A program made the position numbers and the translations under genes. Below, in pieces: positions 34,363 through 42,668 of a stretch of DNA of 64,000 bases. The DNA is from Cytophagales bacterium (lineage in GTDB: Bacteria; Bacteroidota; Bacteroidia; Cytophagales; Thermoflexibacteraceae), in assembly GCA_013299115.1 (NCBI GenBank), contig JAAFKA010000023.1, forward strand, positions 1 to 64,000. The letters are read 5' to 3'. A model generated the notes under the pieces. That model was not told the DNA's origin, searched no databases, and worked only from the letters and a program-made list of their open reading frames with translations. How positions within the stretch are numbered: position 1 is the first letter of the stretch; each line of letters starts with the position of its first letter.

Positions 34363-34984
34363 CGTACATACAATTTTTGCTTTTGATACTGCCGATAGTA
34401 GTATGGGAAGATTTTTTGATAATGCTCTTTTAGATTTATTGCACTATTTCAATAGTAGAGTTCCTAAACAATCTTATTATCAAGCTGTTGCTAATGATTT
34501 TGATAGAGCTTTTATTGAAAATATAATTAGTTCTTTAAACGAAAAACCGTTTTTGTTTATAGCATATTCTCATGGTGAAACTACCGCCATAATTTGTCGA
34601 GATGATTATAATAAAGTGGTTATAGCAAAAGGTATAAACTGTTATTTGTTAGCAAATTCTTTTGTTTATACATTCTGTTGTGAAATAGGAAAAGAGCTTG
34701 GTGAACATTTAGTAGCACAAAATGCTATGACTTTTATAGGTTATGATAAAAAAGTTGGTTACATACCTAATTATGAACAAGAATTTATAGATTGTGCAAA
34801 CTTTGCGGTAAAAGAATTTTTAACAGGTAATACTATTGGAGAGGCTTTAGAAAAATCAAAAAAATACCATAATCAAATTCGGGATACGATTAAAGACCCT
34901 CTTGCTAAAATAACAATAAGTAGCAATAAAAATTCAATGGTTTTGTTTGGTAATTCAAAATTAGTAATCAATGATTTTATCTAA
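34355..34984 (+). CDS. Caspase-like (CHAT/clan CD-type) protein
   Basis: About 209 residues from ATG 34355, which overlaps the upstream stop. The sequence shows a possible caspase-type His-Cys dyad. LFIAYSHGETTAII (His near 69) and, some 45 residues later, FVYTFCCEIGKELGEHLV (Cys near 109-110) are followed by AMTFIGYDKKV, matching the strand-His-Gly ... Cys ... GA-x-x-IGY layout of CHAT and related clan CD proteases. No signal peptide. It would be a cytoplasmic protease effector. The assignment is by motif only, moderate certainty. Last gene of the methyltransferase / double-GHKL / receiver set. Confidence 0.5.
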   Translation: MTNVHTIFAFDTADSSMGRFFDNALLDLLHYFNSRVPKQSYYQAVANDFDRAFIENIISSLNEKPFLFIAYSHGETTAIICRDDYNKVVIAKGINCYLLANSFVYTFCCEIGKELGEHLVAQNAMTFIGYDKKVGYIPNYEQEFIDCANFAVKEFLTGNTIGEALEKSKKYHNQIRDTIKDPLAKITISSNKNSMVLFGNSKLVINDFI

Positions 34985-35006
34985 CCCCTGCAAATGCCAA
35001 AAATCC

Positions 35007-35267
35007 TTATACCACCACATTCCAATCTTTTTTATAGCCCCTCAAATTGGTAGTTTTGTGATTACTCCGTTCTTGGTTGTAGATAATGGTAAAAAACAAA
35101 GTGCCTTTTCCGTTCTTTTCGTTGTGCTTTTCCTTGTCGGTGTCAGCATAGAAATAAAACCGAACTATGGGCAATCTTTCAGGCAAAGTCCGTTTGTTGT
35201 TTGGCAACAATTTGCTATCTTTGTCTTGCAAAGTAGTTATTTTAACACTAAACTTTTGAGTTTTCAC
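35007..35267 (-). CDS. Possible small hypothetical protein
   Basis: An 86-residue minus-strand frame (MKTQKFSVKITTLQDKDSKL...) with Lys/Asn/Glu-rich, protein-like composition and no known motif. It is divergent from the gene at 35287 and convergent with the caspase-like gene. The competing plus-strand frame looks like its shadow. It could be the truncated start of a longer lost protein. Otherwise nothing is recognised in 34985-35286. Confidence 0.35.
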   Translation of the reverse strand: MKTQKFSVKITTLQDKDSKLLPNNKRTLPERLPIVRFYFYADTDKEKHNEKNGKGTLFFTIIYNQERSNHKTTNLRGYKKDWNVVV

Positions 35268-35286
35268 GTTTTAAATTTTTACAATT

Positions 35287-35769
35287 ATGGTAGCAACAAA
35301 ATTAAATACAGTGCAACTGCAACTTTTACAGTTGTTTGCTCGCCAAATGGCAGAAAACGAATTGGCAGAGGTCAAAGCTATGTTGGTGGCTTATTATGAC
35401 CGCAAAATAACAGAGGAGGCAGACCAATTATGGGAACAAAAAGGTATGACAGCCAACACGATGAATGACTTACTAAATACACACATTCGCAGCCCTTACA
35501 ACCCACAATTAGGCAGGTTTTATTCGCCTACATTAGCCGAAAATGTACTAAAATTGCTTATCAATATTCCCAAAATAGAAAAAGTAGATTTATATTTTAA
35601 TTGGAATTTGATAAGCAATGATGCAGACGATAATAAGTTTGTGGACTGTGCCATTGCTTGTGGTGCAGACTACATTGTTACGCATGACAAGCATTTTAGG
35701 GTTTTGAAAGACATACCTTTTCCCAAAGTGAATTGTCTTAGTATTGATGAATTAAAGGAAATTTTATAG
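35287..35769 (+). CDS. Chimeric toxin-antitoxin remnant: antitoxin N-terminus fused to the C-terminal half of a PIN toxin
   Basis: 160 residues. Residues 1 to about 72 (MVATKLNTVQLQLLQLFARQ ... MNDLLNTHIRSPYN) look like the short helical antitoxin encoded before many PIN toxins in this phylum. Residues from about 73 (RFYSPTLAENVLKLL ... NDADDNKFVDCAIACGADYIVTHDKHF) are the second half of a COG1569-type PIN domain with its DxDD and THDKHF motifs. The N-terminal PIN half, with the first catalytic Asp, is missing. An in-frame deletion seems to have merged the pair. Nuclease activity is not expected. Confidence 0.6.
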   Translation: MVATKLNTVQLQLLQLFARQMAENELAEVKAMLVAYYDRKITEEADQLWEQKGMTANTMNDLLNTHIRSPYNPQLGRFYSPTLAENVLKLLINIPKIEKVDLYFNWNLISNDADDNKFVDCAIACGADYIVTHDKHFRVLKDIPFPKVNCLSIDELKEIL

Positions 35770-35825
35770 TTTTTCCGTTTTGTAAATCCTTGTCAATGAA
35801 TAGTTTAATGCTAAATTTTTGAGTT

Positions 35826-35960
35826 ATGGAAAATCTTATTTTAGTATCTAAATTTTCTGTTTTGAGTGCAGAACTGCAACAAGAAGTTTTGAATTTCTTG
35901 GACTATTTGGCACAAAAACAGCAAAAAACACAAGCCACTGCACCACAAAGCCCCCTTTGA
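35826..35960 (+). CDS. Short DUF2281-like protein (probable antitoxin fragment)
   Basis: 44 residues, MENLILVSKFSVLSAELQQE followed by VLNFLDYLAQKQQK, matching the N-terminal helix region of DUF2281 proteins, which often precede PIN toxins. Usual length is about 60-80 residues. Here the frame ends in PQSPL at CAAAGCCCCCTTTGA, a sequence like half of the G/C-run palindromes seen in uvrA, so it is probably truncated by such an element. No toxin follows. Confidence 0.5.
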   Translation: MENLILVSKFSVLSAELQQEVLNFLDYLAQKQQKTQATAPQSPL

Positions 35961-36101
35961 TAGAATTTTGATAACACAAGCTATTAGCGAAAACGCAGAT
36001 TCAAAAGAAAAAAATAATCAATAAATTGCCAATCGCCAACTTTACACTTACCTTTGTTTACATTCATTTTGTTTACGTTCACTTGGCAAAACTACGCACC
36101 C

Positions 36102-36842
36102 ATGAAATTCTTTTCTGAACTCAAAGATTTGCTTTTTATAGATATAGAAACTGTTGGCGTGGCTGCCACTTACGAGGAGTTAGACCCTACTTTACAGGCT
36201 TTTTGGGCAAGAAAAATGGATTATGCCCTCTCTGAACAAGTTACGGCTGCTGAGTTGTACCACCAAAAGGCTGGTCTATTAGCAGAATTTGGAAAAGTAA
36301 TTGTCATTGGATTGGGCTATTTTTACCAAAATAAAGAGGACAATACAGATTGGGGTTTGCGTATCAAAACCTTGGTTGGTACTAACGAAAAAGAGTTATT
36401 GGCAGAGTTTGCAGGTTTAATTTCGCATAAATTTGGCAGTCGCAGTCGACTGGTAGCCCACAACGGCAGAGAATTTGACTACCCGTTTTTGTGCCGTAGG
36501 TTTTTGATTAATCAACTCGAAATTCCAAAAACTCTGCAAACAGCCCAACGTAAGGCATGGGACAGCCCTCACATAGACACAATGGAAATGTGGCGGTTTG
36601 GTGACAGGCGAAATTTTACTTCTCTTCGATTGTTGGCTCATTTGCTTGGCGTGGCACCTTGTGCAGATATGGAAATAGACGGCACAAAAGTTCACCAAAT
36701 TTATTATCAAGAACAAGAACTCACACGCATAGCCACTTACTGCCGTTGTGACGTGCGAATGACTGCGGAAATTTATCTGAAAATTAGAAATTTGCCACTA
36801 TTGAATCCTGATAAAATAGTGGAGGTAGTAAATAATAATTAG
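36102..36842 (+). CDS. Predicted 3'-5' exonuclease (DnaQ/PolB-type fold)
   Basis: 246 residues from MKFFSELKD; an earlier in-frame start at 36054 lies in an untypical hydrophobic leader and is not used. DEDD motifs: LLFIDIETVGV (exo I, Asp/Glu near 14-16), LVAHNGREFDYPFL (exo II, near 125) and TYCRCDVRMTAEIYL (exo III, YxxxD type, near 220). Length and order fit the Bacteroidota 3'-5' exonuclease family of unassigned role, presumably DNA or RNA trimming. Stand-alone gene followed by a MITE 15 bases after the stop. Confidence 0.85.
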   Translation: MKFFSELKDLLFIDIETVGVAATYEELDPTLQAFWARKMDYALSEQVTAAELYHQKAGLLAEFGKVIVIGLGYFYQNKEDNTDWGLRIKTLVGTNEKELLAEFAGLISHKFGSRSRLVAHNGREFDYPFLCRRFLINQLEIPKTLQTAQRKAWDSPHIDTMEMWRFGDRRNFTSLRLLAHLLGVAPCADMEIDGTKVHQIYYQEQELTRIATYCRCDVRMTAEIYLKIRNLPLLNPDKIVEVVNNN

Positions 36843-36856
36843 TAGTTAAAATTAAT

Positions 36857-36977
36857 GGTTGTTCGACAATTTTTGTGGAAACGTAGGACTTTGATTTATC
36901 AAAGACCCTTTTGGGCAAAGCATTTGATAAATCATAAGCCTACATTATTCTCATTTCACAAAAATTGTTGGACAACC
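36857..36977 (+). mobile_element. 121-bp palindromic MITE, copy 2, with 8-bp target duplication
   Basis: Same ends and orientation as copy 1 (GGTTGTTCGACAATTTTTGT ... AAAATTGTTGGACAACC), same length of 121 bases. Flanked by a perfect AAATTAAT duplication (36849-36856 and 36978-36985). Lies between the convergent exonuclease and J-domain genes. Confidence 0.9.
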
Positions 36978-37030
36978 AAATTAATAGGTAATAGAGTAAA
37001 ATTAGTTTATACGGTTTCAATATGAACAAC

Positions 37031-37636
37031 TTATACTTTCAACAGATACAAACCTGCATAATACACCGCAGCACAGGCAACAAAACCCAGCAAAATACTC
37101 AATAGTTGCAGAGTTAATTCGCCAATTCCCCACTGCGAAGTACCAATAAAATCATTTCCACACTGGTCGCAATGGTGCAAGTTGAGCAGTAAAGGCACGT
37201 AATTAATGCCGTGCAATTCCTTGTGTTTGTGTATTTTTCTTAGTTCTTGGTTGCCACAATTTGGACAAGTAGCAGCCACTATTCTTTTGCCTTCGTATTG
37301 GAGGTTGTATTGCAACTTTTTTTCTTGCCTGCGAGCAGCATCAGTCGCATCTTGTTGTGCTTTTTTGGGATTGGTATAAAAAGCATTTTTTTCGTAAGGC
37401 GGAAAATTATAGTCGTCTTGCGGGTGAGGTCGGTGGTAGTTGGGCTTATTTACCTCCTGTTTCCAATCTGCCAATGCTTGGTAAGCCTCCGTAATTTCTC
37501 TGAATCTTTGGGCAGCCTCCGCATTATCGGGGTTTCTATCGGGGTGATAAACCAAAGCCAACTTGCGATAAGCTGCTTTAATGTCGGTCAGACTTGCCTG
37601 TGGCGGCAGACCTAAACGGTGGAAATATTGATTCAT
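37031..37636 (-). CDS. J-domain protein with zinc ribbon and C-terminal membrane anchor
   Basis: 201 residues. The J domain at 1-65 has the HPD motif in LALVYHPDRNPDN, so it can stimulate Hsp70 ATPase. A zinc ribbon-like pair CPNC (near 123) and CDQC (near 157) follows, and a hydrophobic C-terminus (LLSILLGFVACAAVYYAGLY) would anchor it in the membrane. It lacks the Gly/Phe region and the DnaJ cysteine repeats, so it is not the main DnaJ but a specialised co-chaperone of unknown client. Confidence 0.85.
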   Translation of the reverse strand: MNQYFHRLGLPPQASLTDIKAAYRKLALVYHPDRNPDNAEAAQRFREITEAYQALADWKQEVNKPNYHRPHPQDDYNFPPYEKNAFYTNPKKAQQDATDAARRQEKKLQYNLQYEGKRIVAATCPNCGNQELRKIHKHKELHGINYVPLLLNLHHCDQCGNDFIGTSQWGIGELTLQLLSILLGFVACAAVYYAGLYLLKV

Positions 37637-37683
37637 AACTCGTGAAGTTGGCTATTCATTTCTTATAACTCCTTGAATACCAA

Positions 37684-37712
37684 TTATCGGACACTTTAAA
37701 AGTGTCCGATAA
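37684..37712. repeat. Perfect short palindrome (ATCGGACACTTT), copy 1; probable terminator
   Basis: TTATCGGACACTTT and AAAGTGTCCGATAA are perfectly complementary around one base. With the neighbouring AAATTTGT it recurs inverted at 55153-55185, so it is a repeated element rather than an ordinary terminator. It lies 16 bases after the RND adaptor stop on that strand's downstream side. Confidence 0.7.
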
Positions 37713-37727
37713 ATTTGTACTACTGCC

Positions 37728-39113
37728 TTACTCCTCCTCTTTCTTCTCTTTTTTCTTGTCTTTTTCTTGCAACTTCACTTTGCTGCCATCTTTCAACTTT
37801 TTAGAAACAGCCTGAAAAGGTGCAACAATTACCTCGTCATTTTCTTGCAAACCCGACAGAATTTCTATGTTGTCGAAATCGCTAATCCCTGTTTTGACCT
37901 CCACCATTTTTGCCTCGCCGTTTCGCATCACAAAAACCACTTCTTTCAACTCCTCGGTCAAACTTGTTTTTTTGTTTTCGGTTTCAGCAGCAGGTTTATT
38001 ATCGGGATTTTCGTCTTTGGTTTCGCCTTTTTCTGCCAATTTGGGGTTGCGTGTGGTAACGGCAGCCAAAGGCACTACCAAAATATTGTCTTTTCGTCTG
38101 GTCAATATCTCTACGCTGGCAGTCATACCTGGGCGGAAAGGTGTTTTCTTGCCTTCGTTAATCAAGTTTTGGTACGACTCTTTCAAAATTCTAATCTTAA
38201 CCTCAAACTCTGTTACGCCATCGGTGCTGGTTGCCAATCCTTCTTTTGCACTGTTGGCAATGGCTGTTACCACACCTTTAAATTTTTGCCCTGTGTAGGC
38301 ATAAGCATCTACATCTACCAAAGCCGTATCTCCCAATTTGACCCGAATAATGTCGTTTTCGTTTACATCTACCCGAACTTCCATGATGCTAAGGTCGGCT
38401 ATGCGTAGCATTTCTGTTCCCGCCATTTGCACCGTACCCACCACTCTTTCGCCTTTTTTAACCAACAATTTGGAAATTATGCCCTCCATTGGTGCCATTA
38501 CAGTCGTTAGTGAAAGATTTTCTTGGGCTTCTTTTACAGAAGCAGCAGCCCCTTCTACTGTAAAACGGGCAGCATCTATGCTTTTCTTGGCAGCATTGTA
38601 GTCGGCTTGCGAACCCTCATAGTTTGCTTTCGAGGTTTCCAATTCGGCTTGCGAGGCTACTTTGAGTTCAAACAATTTTTTTACCCTCTCATATTCACTG
38701 CGAGTTCTCTCTATCTGTGCTTCAGATTGTTTGAGCCTTGCGGTAGTCTGTTCGAGGTTTGCTCTTTGTCCGTTGAGCGTAGCCGAAGTTCTGTTTACAA
38801 TGGATTGGTAGTTATCGGGGCGGATTTTGAGCAATAATTGCCCTTTTTGCACCGAGTCCCCTTCTTTTATCCAAAGTTCTCTGATTTCGCCTGATACGTC
38901 AGGAGCTAATTTTACCTCGACTTCGGGCTGCACCTTGCCCGATGCACTTACCTTTTCGGTAATAGATTGGCGTGCAGCTTTGGCTGTGGTAACTTCTATT
39001 TCCTTTTTGCCACCAATCCAGCCTTGTTTTTTGGCTACAATGCCTGCAATGATGAGCAAAACGAGAAGCCCACCACCTATGTACAACCATTTTTTGTTAT
39101 TATTTTTTGCCAT
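37728..39113 (-). CDS. RND/ABC efflux periplasmic adaptor (HlyD/MacA family)
   Basis: 461 residues. An N-terminal membrane anchor (WLYIGGGLLVLLIIAGIVA) is followed by a barrel-sandwich/lipoyl half (VSASGKVQPEVEVKLAPDV, IKEGDSVQKGQLLLKI), a long alpha-helical hairpin (residues about 105-200, coiled coil with many Gln/Ala/Glu) and the second lipoyl half (MAPMEGIISKLLVKKGERV). Beta-barrel and membrane-proximal domains follow (PGMTASVEILTRRKDNILVV), with a Lys/Glu-rich tail. It links an inner-membrane pump to an outer-membrane channel; the pump genes are not in the window. Confidence 0.9.
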   Translation of the reverse strand: MAKNNNKKWLYIGGGLLVLLIIAGIVAKKQGWIGGKKEIEVTTAKAARQSITEKVSASGKVQPEVEVKLAPDVSGEIRELWIKEGDSVQKGQLLLKIRPDNYQSIVNRTSATLNGQRANLEQTTARLKQSEAQIERTRSEYERVKKLFELKVASQAELETSKANYEGSQADYNAAKKSIDAARFTVEGAAASVKEAQENLSLTTVMAPMEGIISKLLVKKGERVVGTVQMAGTEMLRIADLSIMEVRVDVNENDIIRVKLGDTALVDVDAYAYTGQKFKGVVTAIANSAKEGLATSTDGVTEFEVKIRILKESYQNLINEGKKTPFRPGMTASVEILTRRKDNILVVPLAAVTTRNPKLAEKGETKDENPDNKPAAETENKKTSLTEELKEVVFVMRNGEAKMVEVKTGISDFDNIEILSGLQENDEVIVAPFQAVSKKLKDGSKVKLQEKDKKKEKKEEE

Positions 39114-39155
39114 TTGTATAAATATGAAATATCCTATATGAAATATGAAAAAAAA

Positions 39156-39935
39156 TTACCAAACTTTCCACGCTGCTTGATTGGTTTCCCAGAGTTGTTC
39201 CAATTCGTTTTTGTCCCGCAAAGCATCCATACACTTCCAGAAACCATGATGTTTGTAAGCAACCAATTGCCTATCTTGGGTTAGGTCGTGCAAAGGGTCG
39301 TCTTCCCACATTTGCATATCGGCATCTTTGCTCAAATAGTTGATAATTTCGGGTTTGAGAACAAAAAAACCGCCATTTATCCAGCCTTCATCTCCCTTCA
39401 ATTTTTCTTTGAAAATATCAACATCATTGCTGTTGTCGTCTATGGACATCACTCCAAAACGTCCTGCGGGTTGAATGGCTGTAACCGTTGCCAATTTACC
39501 ATGTTGTTTGTGAAATTTTAGCAATTCGTGCAAATTGACATCTGCCACGCCATCTCCATAAGTGAGCATAAAGTCCTCATTGCCAATGTGGTGCATCACT
39601 CTTTTAAGCCTCCCTGCTGTGCGGGTGTGCAGCCCTGTGTCCACCAGCGTAACTTTAAAATCTTCGGCATTGGTTTGGTGTATTTCCAATTTGTTGGTTT
39701 TCAAATCTATGCTCACATCAGAGTTATAGAGAAAATAATTGAGAAAATACTCCTTAATCACATAGCCTTTGTAACCTAAGCAAATAATAAAATCATTGAA
39801 CCCATAATGTCTATAGATTTTCATAATGTGCCATAACATGGGCTTTTCGCCTATATTTATCATAGGCTTAGGTTTGAGGTGCGACTCTTCGGAGATACGA
39901 GTACCCATTCCTCCTGCAAAAATTACGACTTTCAT
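39156..39935 (-). CDS. rfbF: Glucose-1-phosphate cytidylyltransferase
   Basis: 259 residues starting MKVVIFAGGMGTRISEESHL, the nucleotidyltransferase signature GGxGTR. It goes on with KPKPMINIGEKPMLWHIM, TYGDGVADVNLHELL, and the family-specific WINGGFFVL and FWKCMDALRDKNELEQLW. It makes CDP-glucose from CTP and glucose-1-phosphate, the first step to CDP-linked deoxysugars for surface polysaccharide. ATG 39935 overlaps the stop of the ABC ATPase by four bases; an upstream in-frame ATG inside that gene is rejected. Both genes form a polysaccharide operon. Confidence 0.9.
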   Translation of the reverse strand: MKVVIFAGGMGTRISEESHLKPKPMINIGEKPMLWHIMKIYRHYGFNDFIICLGYKGYVIKEYFLNYFLYNSDVSIDLKTNKLEIHQTNAEDFKVTLVDTGLHTRTAGRLKRVMHHIGNEDFMLTYGDGVADVNLHELLKFHKQHGKLATVTAIQPAGRFGVMSIDDNSNDVDIFKEKLKGDEGWINGGFFVLKPEIINYLSKDADMQMWEDDPLHDLTQDRQLVAYKHHGFWKCMDALRDKNELEQLWETNQAAWKVW

Positions 39936-41245
39936 TTTATTTTTTGGGTTTCCCACTCCAACAAAGGACGAATAGCCCCCGGTATTTCTCCCGAATAAGC
40001 TACAATTTCGCCTACTTTCAATCGAGTAGGTACGTTGTAAATATCATCACGTATATTAAAAGACAAGGCATTGGATTCATAAAAATGAATACCTACGCCT
40101 TTTCCAAATGAGCTTACTGCCAATCCTACAAAATAAGTTCCTTGATTGAGCAAGTTGGCAGGTAGCCAACAGATAGTTTCATACTCACCTACTTCGTGTA
40201 TTTGGGTAGTTTTTGGAGTGGTTATCAGCACACACACACCACCTGCATTATAGAGATGAAAATTTGCATAAGGCAATATCTTATCGTCTTTTACTAATAT
40301 TTTGTACGTCATTTTGATTGCTATTTTTTGTGTAATATCAATCTCTGGCTCACTAATTTGGTTGTCTATATAAATTCCTGCTTTGACTAATTGGGCAAAA
40401 GCATCGCCTGTTTTTTTATCTTCGTTGCTATAATCTAAATAGGTGGGGGAAGCATTGCCCGAAGAATAATAGGTCAAAATAGCACTGCCTACTTCGCCAT
40501 CTAACTTCACTTGTCCTTTTTCCATTAAAATAGCACGGTTGCACAGGGAGGAAATCGTCGGCATACTATGGCTGACAAAAAGTACAGTACGTCCTTGATT
40601 TTTGCTTACGTCCTCCATTTTGCCCAAACATTTGCGTTGAAAATCGGCATCTCCTACGGCTAATACTTCATCGACTACCAAAATTTCGGGTTCTAAATGG
40701 GCAGCTACGGCAAAAGCCAATCGCACATACATACCCGAAGAATATCTTTTAACAGGTGTATCCAAAAATTGTTCTATTTCGGCAAAGGCTACAATTTCAT
40801 CAAATTTTGATTTGATTTCATTGCGGGTCATACCCAAAATTGCCCCATTCAAAAAAATATTTTCTCTGCCTGTGAGTTCAGGGTGAAAACCTGTGCCAAC
40901 TTCCAACAAACTTGCTACCCTACCTCCTATGCGTATAGTGCCTGAGGTGGGCGAAGTGATACGGCTCAAGACTTTGAGCAAAGTAGATTTGCCTGCACCA
41001 TTTTTGCCAATTATGCCAACTCTGTCACCTTGTTTTATTTCGAAAGAAACGTCTTTTAAAGCCCAAAACTCCTGTATCTCACTATTTAGTCCCGCAGTTG
41101 CCTTGCCACGCAAAGTATTGCCAATGGTTTGGAATAAATGTTTTGTTTGCTTACCTACTGCCTCTCGCAAGGTAGTATAACCTTCTTGTTTTTCGTGAGC
41201 TATTTGGTAACTTTTGCTTATATGTTCTGCTTTGATGATAGACAT
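39932..41245 (-). CDS. Polysaccharide ABC exporter ATPase with C-terminal Wzt-like domain
   Basis: 437 residues from MSIIKAEHISKSYQI (41245); the longer frame to 41308 adds an implausible hydrophobic stretch. Walker A GIIGKNGAGKSTLL near 83, signature YSSGMYVRLAFA near 175, Walker B ILVVDEVLAVGD near 200. It belongs to the Wzt/TagH group that exports O-antigen or teichoic polymers with a Wzm permease. The last 150 or so residues form a beta-rich domain like the carbohydrate-binding end of Wzt. The permease gene is not present here. Confidence 0.85.
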   Translation of the reverse strand: MSIIKAEHISKSYQIAHEKQEGYTTLREAVGKQTKHLFQTIGNTLRGKATAGLNSEIQEFWALKDVSFEIKQGDRVGIIGKNGAGKSTLLKVLSRITSPTSGTIRIGGRVASLLEVGTGFHPELTGRENIFLNGAILGMTRNEIKSKFDEIVAFAEIEQFLDTPVKRYSSGMYVRLAFAVAAHLEPEILVVDEVLAVGDADFQRKCLGKMEDVSKNQGRTVLFVSHSMPTISSLCNRAILMEKGQVKLDGEVGSAILTYYSSGNASPTYLDYSNEDKKTGDAFAQLVKAGIYIDNQISEPEIDITQKIAIKMTYKILVKDDKILPYANFHLYNAGGVCVLITTPKTTQIHEVGEYETICWLPANLLNQGTYFVGLAVSSFGKGVGIHFYESNALSFNIRDDIYNVPTRLKVGEIVAYSGEIPGAIRPLLEWETQKIK

Positions 41246-41563
41246 GAATTTGCAAACAATGGTCGTAAAAATGATTTGGCTGCAAAGGTATGAAAAGAAA
41301 ACGAACAAAAAAGAGTATAAATAAACTAATTTTATAACAAAACTTTTATGATAAGGAAGTTATCTTTTTATCTTTCATGGCACAAATGCAGTAGGCTATC
41401 ATAAGCAAAGTAAAAAACAAAAAGGAAGTCAAAATCTATTGCCTTATGATGGTAGAATTAACAGAAAAACTTAACTTTGATGCACATAAAAGCTTAGTTA
41501 GTCAAAATGTAACTAAACTTGCTTATGCCCTGTTTTTTAATTACAATTTTCAATTCATTTCTC
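41246..41563. other. Intergenic region with no gene
   Basis: The 318 bases between divergent genes are A/T-rich with no open frame of note. TAACTTTG at 41472-41479 matches the -7 element for the plus-strand gene at 41564, but no TTTG at the right distance is seen. Confidence 0.4.
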
Positions 41564-41920
41564 ATGTTTCGTTATCTTCTTGGTTTTTGCCTTCTCTTAT
41601 TTAGTTGTTTCTATTCGCAAATAAGTCTTGCCCAAATTCAAACCATTTCAAACCCTTGCGAGGTTTTTGGGGTGGTGTACGTGCAAACTATCCCGTCGAG
41701 GGCAGATTTTTTGGTTTATGTAGAGCAAGACGAATATTTGGCTAACTTGCGTGTGTTTAAAGAAATCAACAAACTGCTGGCTGATAGGGCAGGTTTGTGG
41801 CATTTTGTAGAAAAAGAAGGTTTTGCAGATTTTTCGGTTTGTTTTGTAGAAGACAGAGCCAAGGCAGATTTTATCATTTTTTTTACAGACAAAGAATTTT
41901 TTGCTGGTTGTGTAAGGTAA
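41564..41920 (+). CDS. DUF6150-like secreted protein
   Basis: 118 residues with a signal peptide (MFRYLLGFCLLLFSCF...SLAQ). The mature domain begins NPCEVFGVVYVQTIPSRADF and includes NKLLADRAGLWHFVEKEGF, AKADFIIFFTDKEFFAGC, the small beta-rich layout with first and last Cys of DUF6150 proteins. Function unknown; location periplasmic or outer face. The 41519 start is rejected because the signal peptide begins at 41564. After the stop, 35 further codons in another frame (KNILTKLSQQFRAKII...) look like a fragment of an unrelated gene. Confidence 0.65.
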   Translation: MFRYLLGFCLLLFSCFYSQISLAQIQTISNPCEVFGVVYVQTIPSRADFLVYVEQDEYLANLRVFKEINKLLADRAGLWHFVEKEGFADFSVCFVEDRAKADFIIFFTDKEFFAGCVR

Positions 41921-42022
41921 TCATAAAAAATATTCTTACCAAACTTTCACAACAGTTTCGTGCAAAAATCATAGAAATAGCACAACAACAAGACTTGGAA
42001 AAGTTATTTACTCGTTGCATCT

Positions 42023-42058
42023 AAAGTCCAATAGCTTGTTTTGCAAGCTATTGACTTT
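42023..42058 (+). terminator. Terminator hairpin after the DUF6150-like gene
   Basis: CAATAGCTTG and CAAGCTATTG pair around TTTTG, extended by AAAGTC/ACTTT, then TATT. It also faces the minus-strand gene ending at 42098. Confidence 0.6.
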
Positions 42059-42097
42059 ATTACACCTAATCTCCTATTTCCTATTTTCTACCTGCCT

Positions 42098-42388
42098 TTA
42101 ATTTACCAAGCATACAAATCCTAAGAATGTTATCCACGTTGCCACCAATAAAATAGTTTCCCACGAAACCAAAGGTGTTTTGGCAGCTTGTTGTTTGCTT
42201 TTTGCTTTCTTCGTTTTAACTTTTTCCACTTGTGCCAATACGAAATAAGTAGCTGTTTCATCGTCTTGATACAACAATTTGCCCGATAATTTGGCTAATT
42301 CGTTTTTTTGCAACTGTTTTTGTGTTTCAGTAGCCAATAAGTTTGCCAACTGATTTTCTTGTGCGTCTATCCAATTTGTAGTTTTCAT
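42098..42388 (-). CDS. Small membrane protein, unknown function
   Basis: 96 residues: a soluble helical N-terminus (NWIDAQENQLANLLATETQK), a Lys-rich middle (VEKVKTKKAKSKQQ) and one C-terminal membrane span (ETILLVATWITFLGFVCLV). No known domain. The tail-anchored layout and good reading-frame composition support a real gene. Confidence 0.55.
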   Translation of the reverse strand: MKTTNWIDAQENQLANLLATETQKQLQKNELAKLSGKLLYQDDETATYFVLAQVEKVKTKKAKSKQQAAKTPLVSWETILLVATWITFLGFVCLVN

Positions 42389-42522
42389 CGCTGTAATTGT
42401 TTGATTGATAGTGCAAAGAAAAACTCGTACAACGTAACCTATTTACGGAGTAAAAAAATATTTTTTTTCATTTTTTTTTGATACTTTTGGCAAGTAAATA
42501 ATTTATATGAGTTGCATAGTAT

Positions 42523-42631
42523 CTGTAGAACGGACTTTAGTCCGTTTCCCTTGTATGAAAATTAGATTTTGAACTAAAAAATGTATTTTTTGTTGCAAAA
42601 TTCAAAAAACGGACTAAAGTCCGTTCTACAG
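42523..42631. mobile_element. 109-bp inverted-repeat element (AGAACGGACTTTAGTCCGT)
   Basis: CTGTAGAACGGACTTTAGTC at the left and its reverse complement GACTAAAGTCCGTTCTACAG at the right end enclose about 60 A/T-rich bases. Each arm is itself palindromic (GGACTTTAGTCC). It sits between TACTTTTG (42482-42489, a -7-like element) and uvrA, whose start is 37 bases after it. It may fold in the uvrA leader or interrupt its promoter region. Confidence 0.8.
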
Positions 42632-42668
42632 TAGGCACTACGCACCTTGCATTTACAACAAAACAACT

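Noticed and set aside
34971-35399. 142-codon plus-strand frame after the caspase-like gene
   Set aside because: Hydrophobic shadow overlapping the start of the antitoxin-like gene; the minus-strand frame 35007-35267 has a more protein-like composition.
37767-38408. 213-codon plus-strand frame opposite the RND adaptor
   Set aside because: The antisense gene has all HlyD/MacA features over its full length; this frame is Phe/Cys/His-rich and motif-free.
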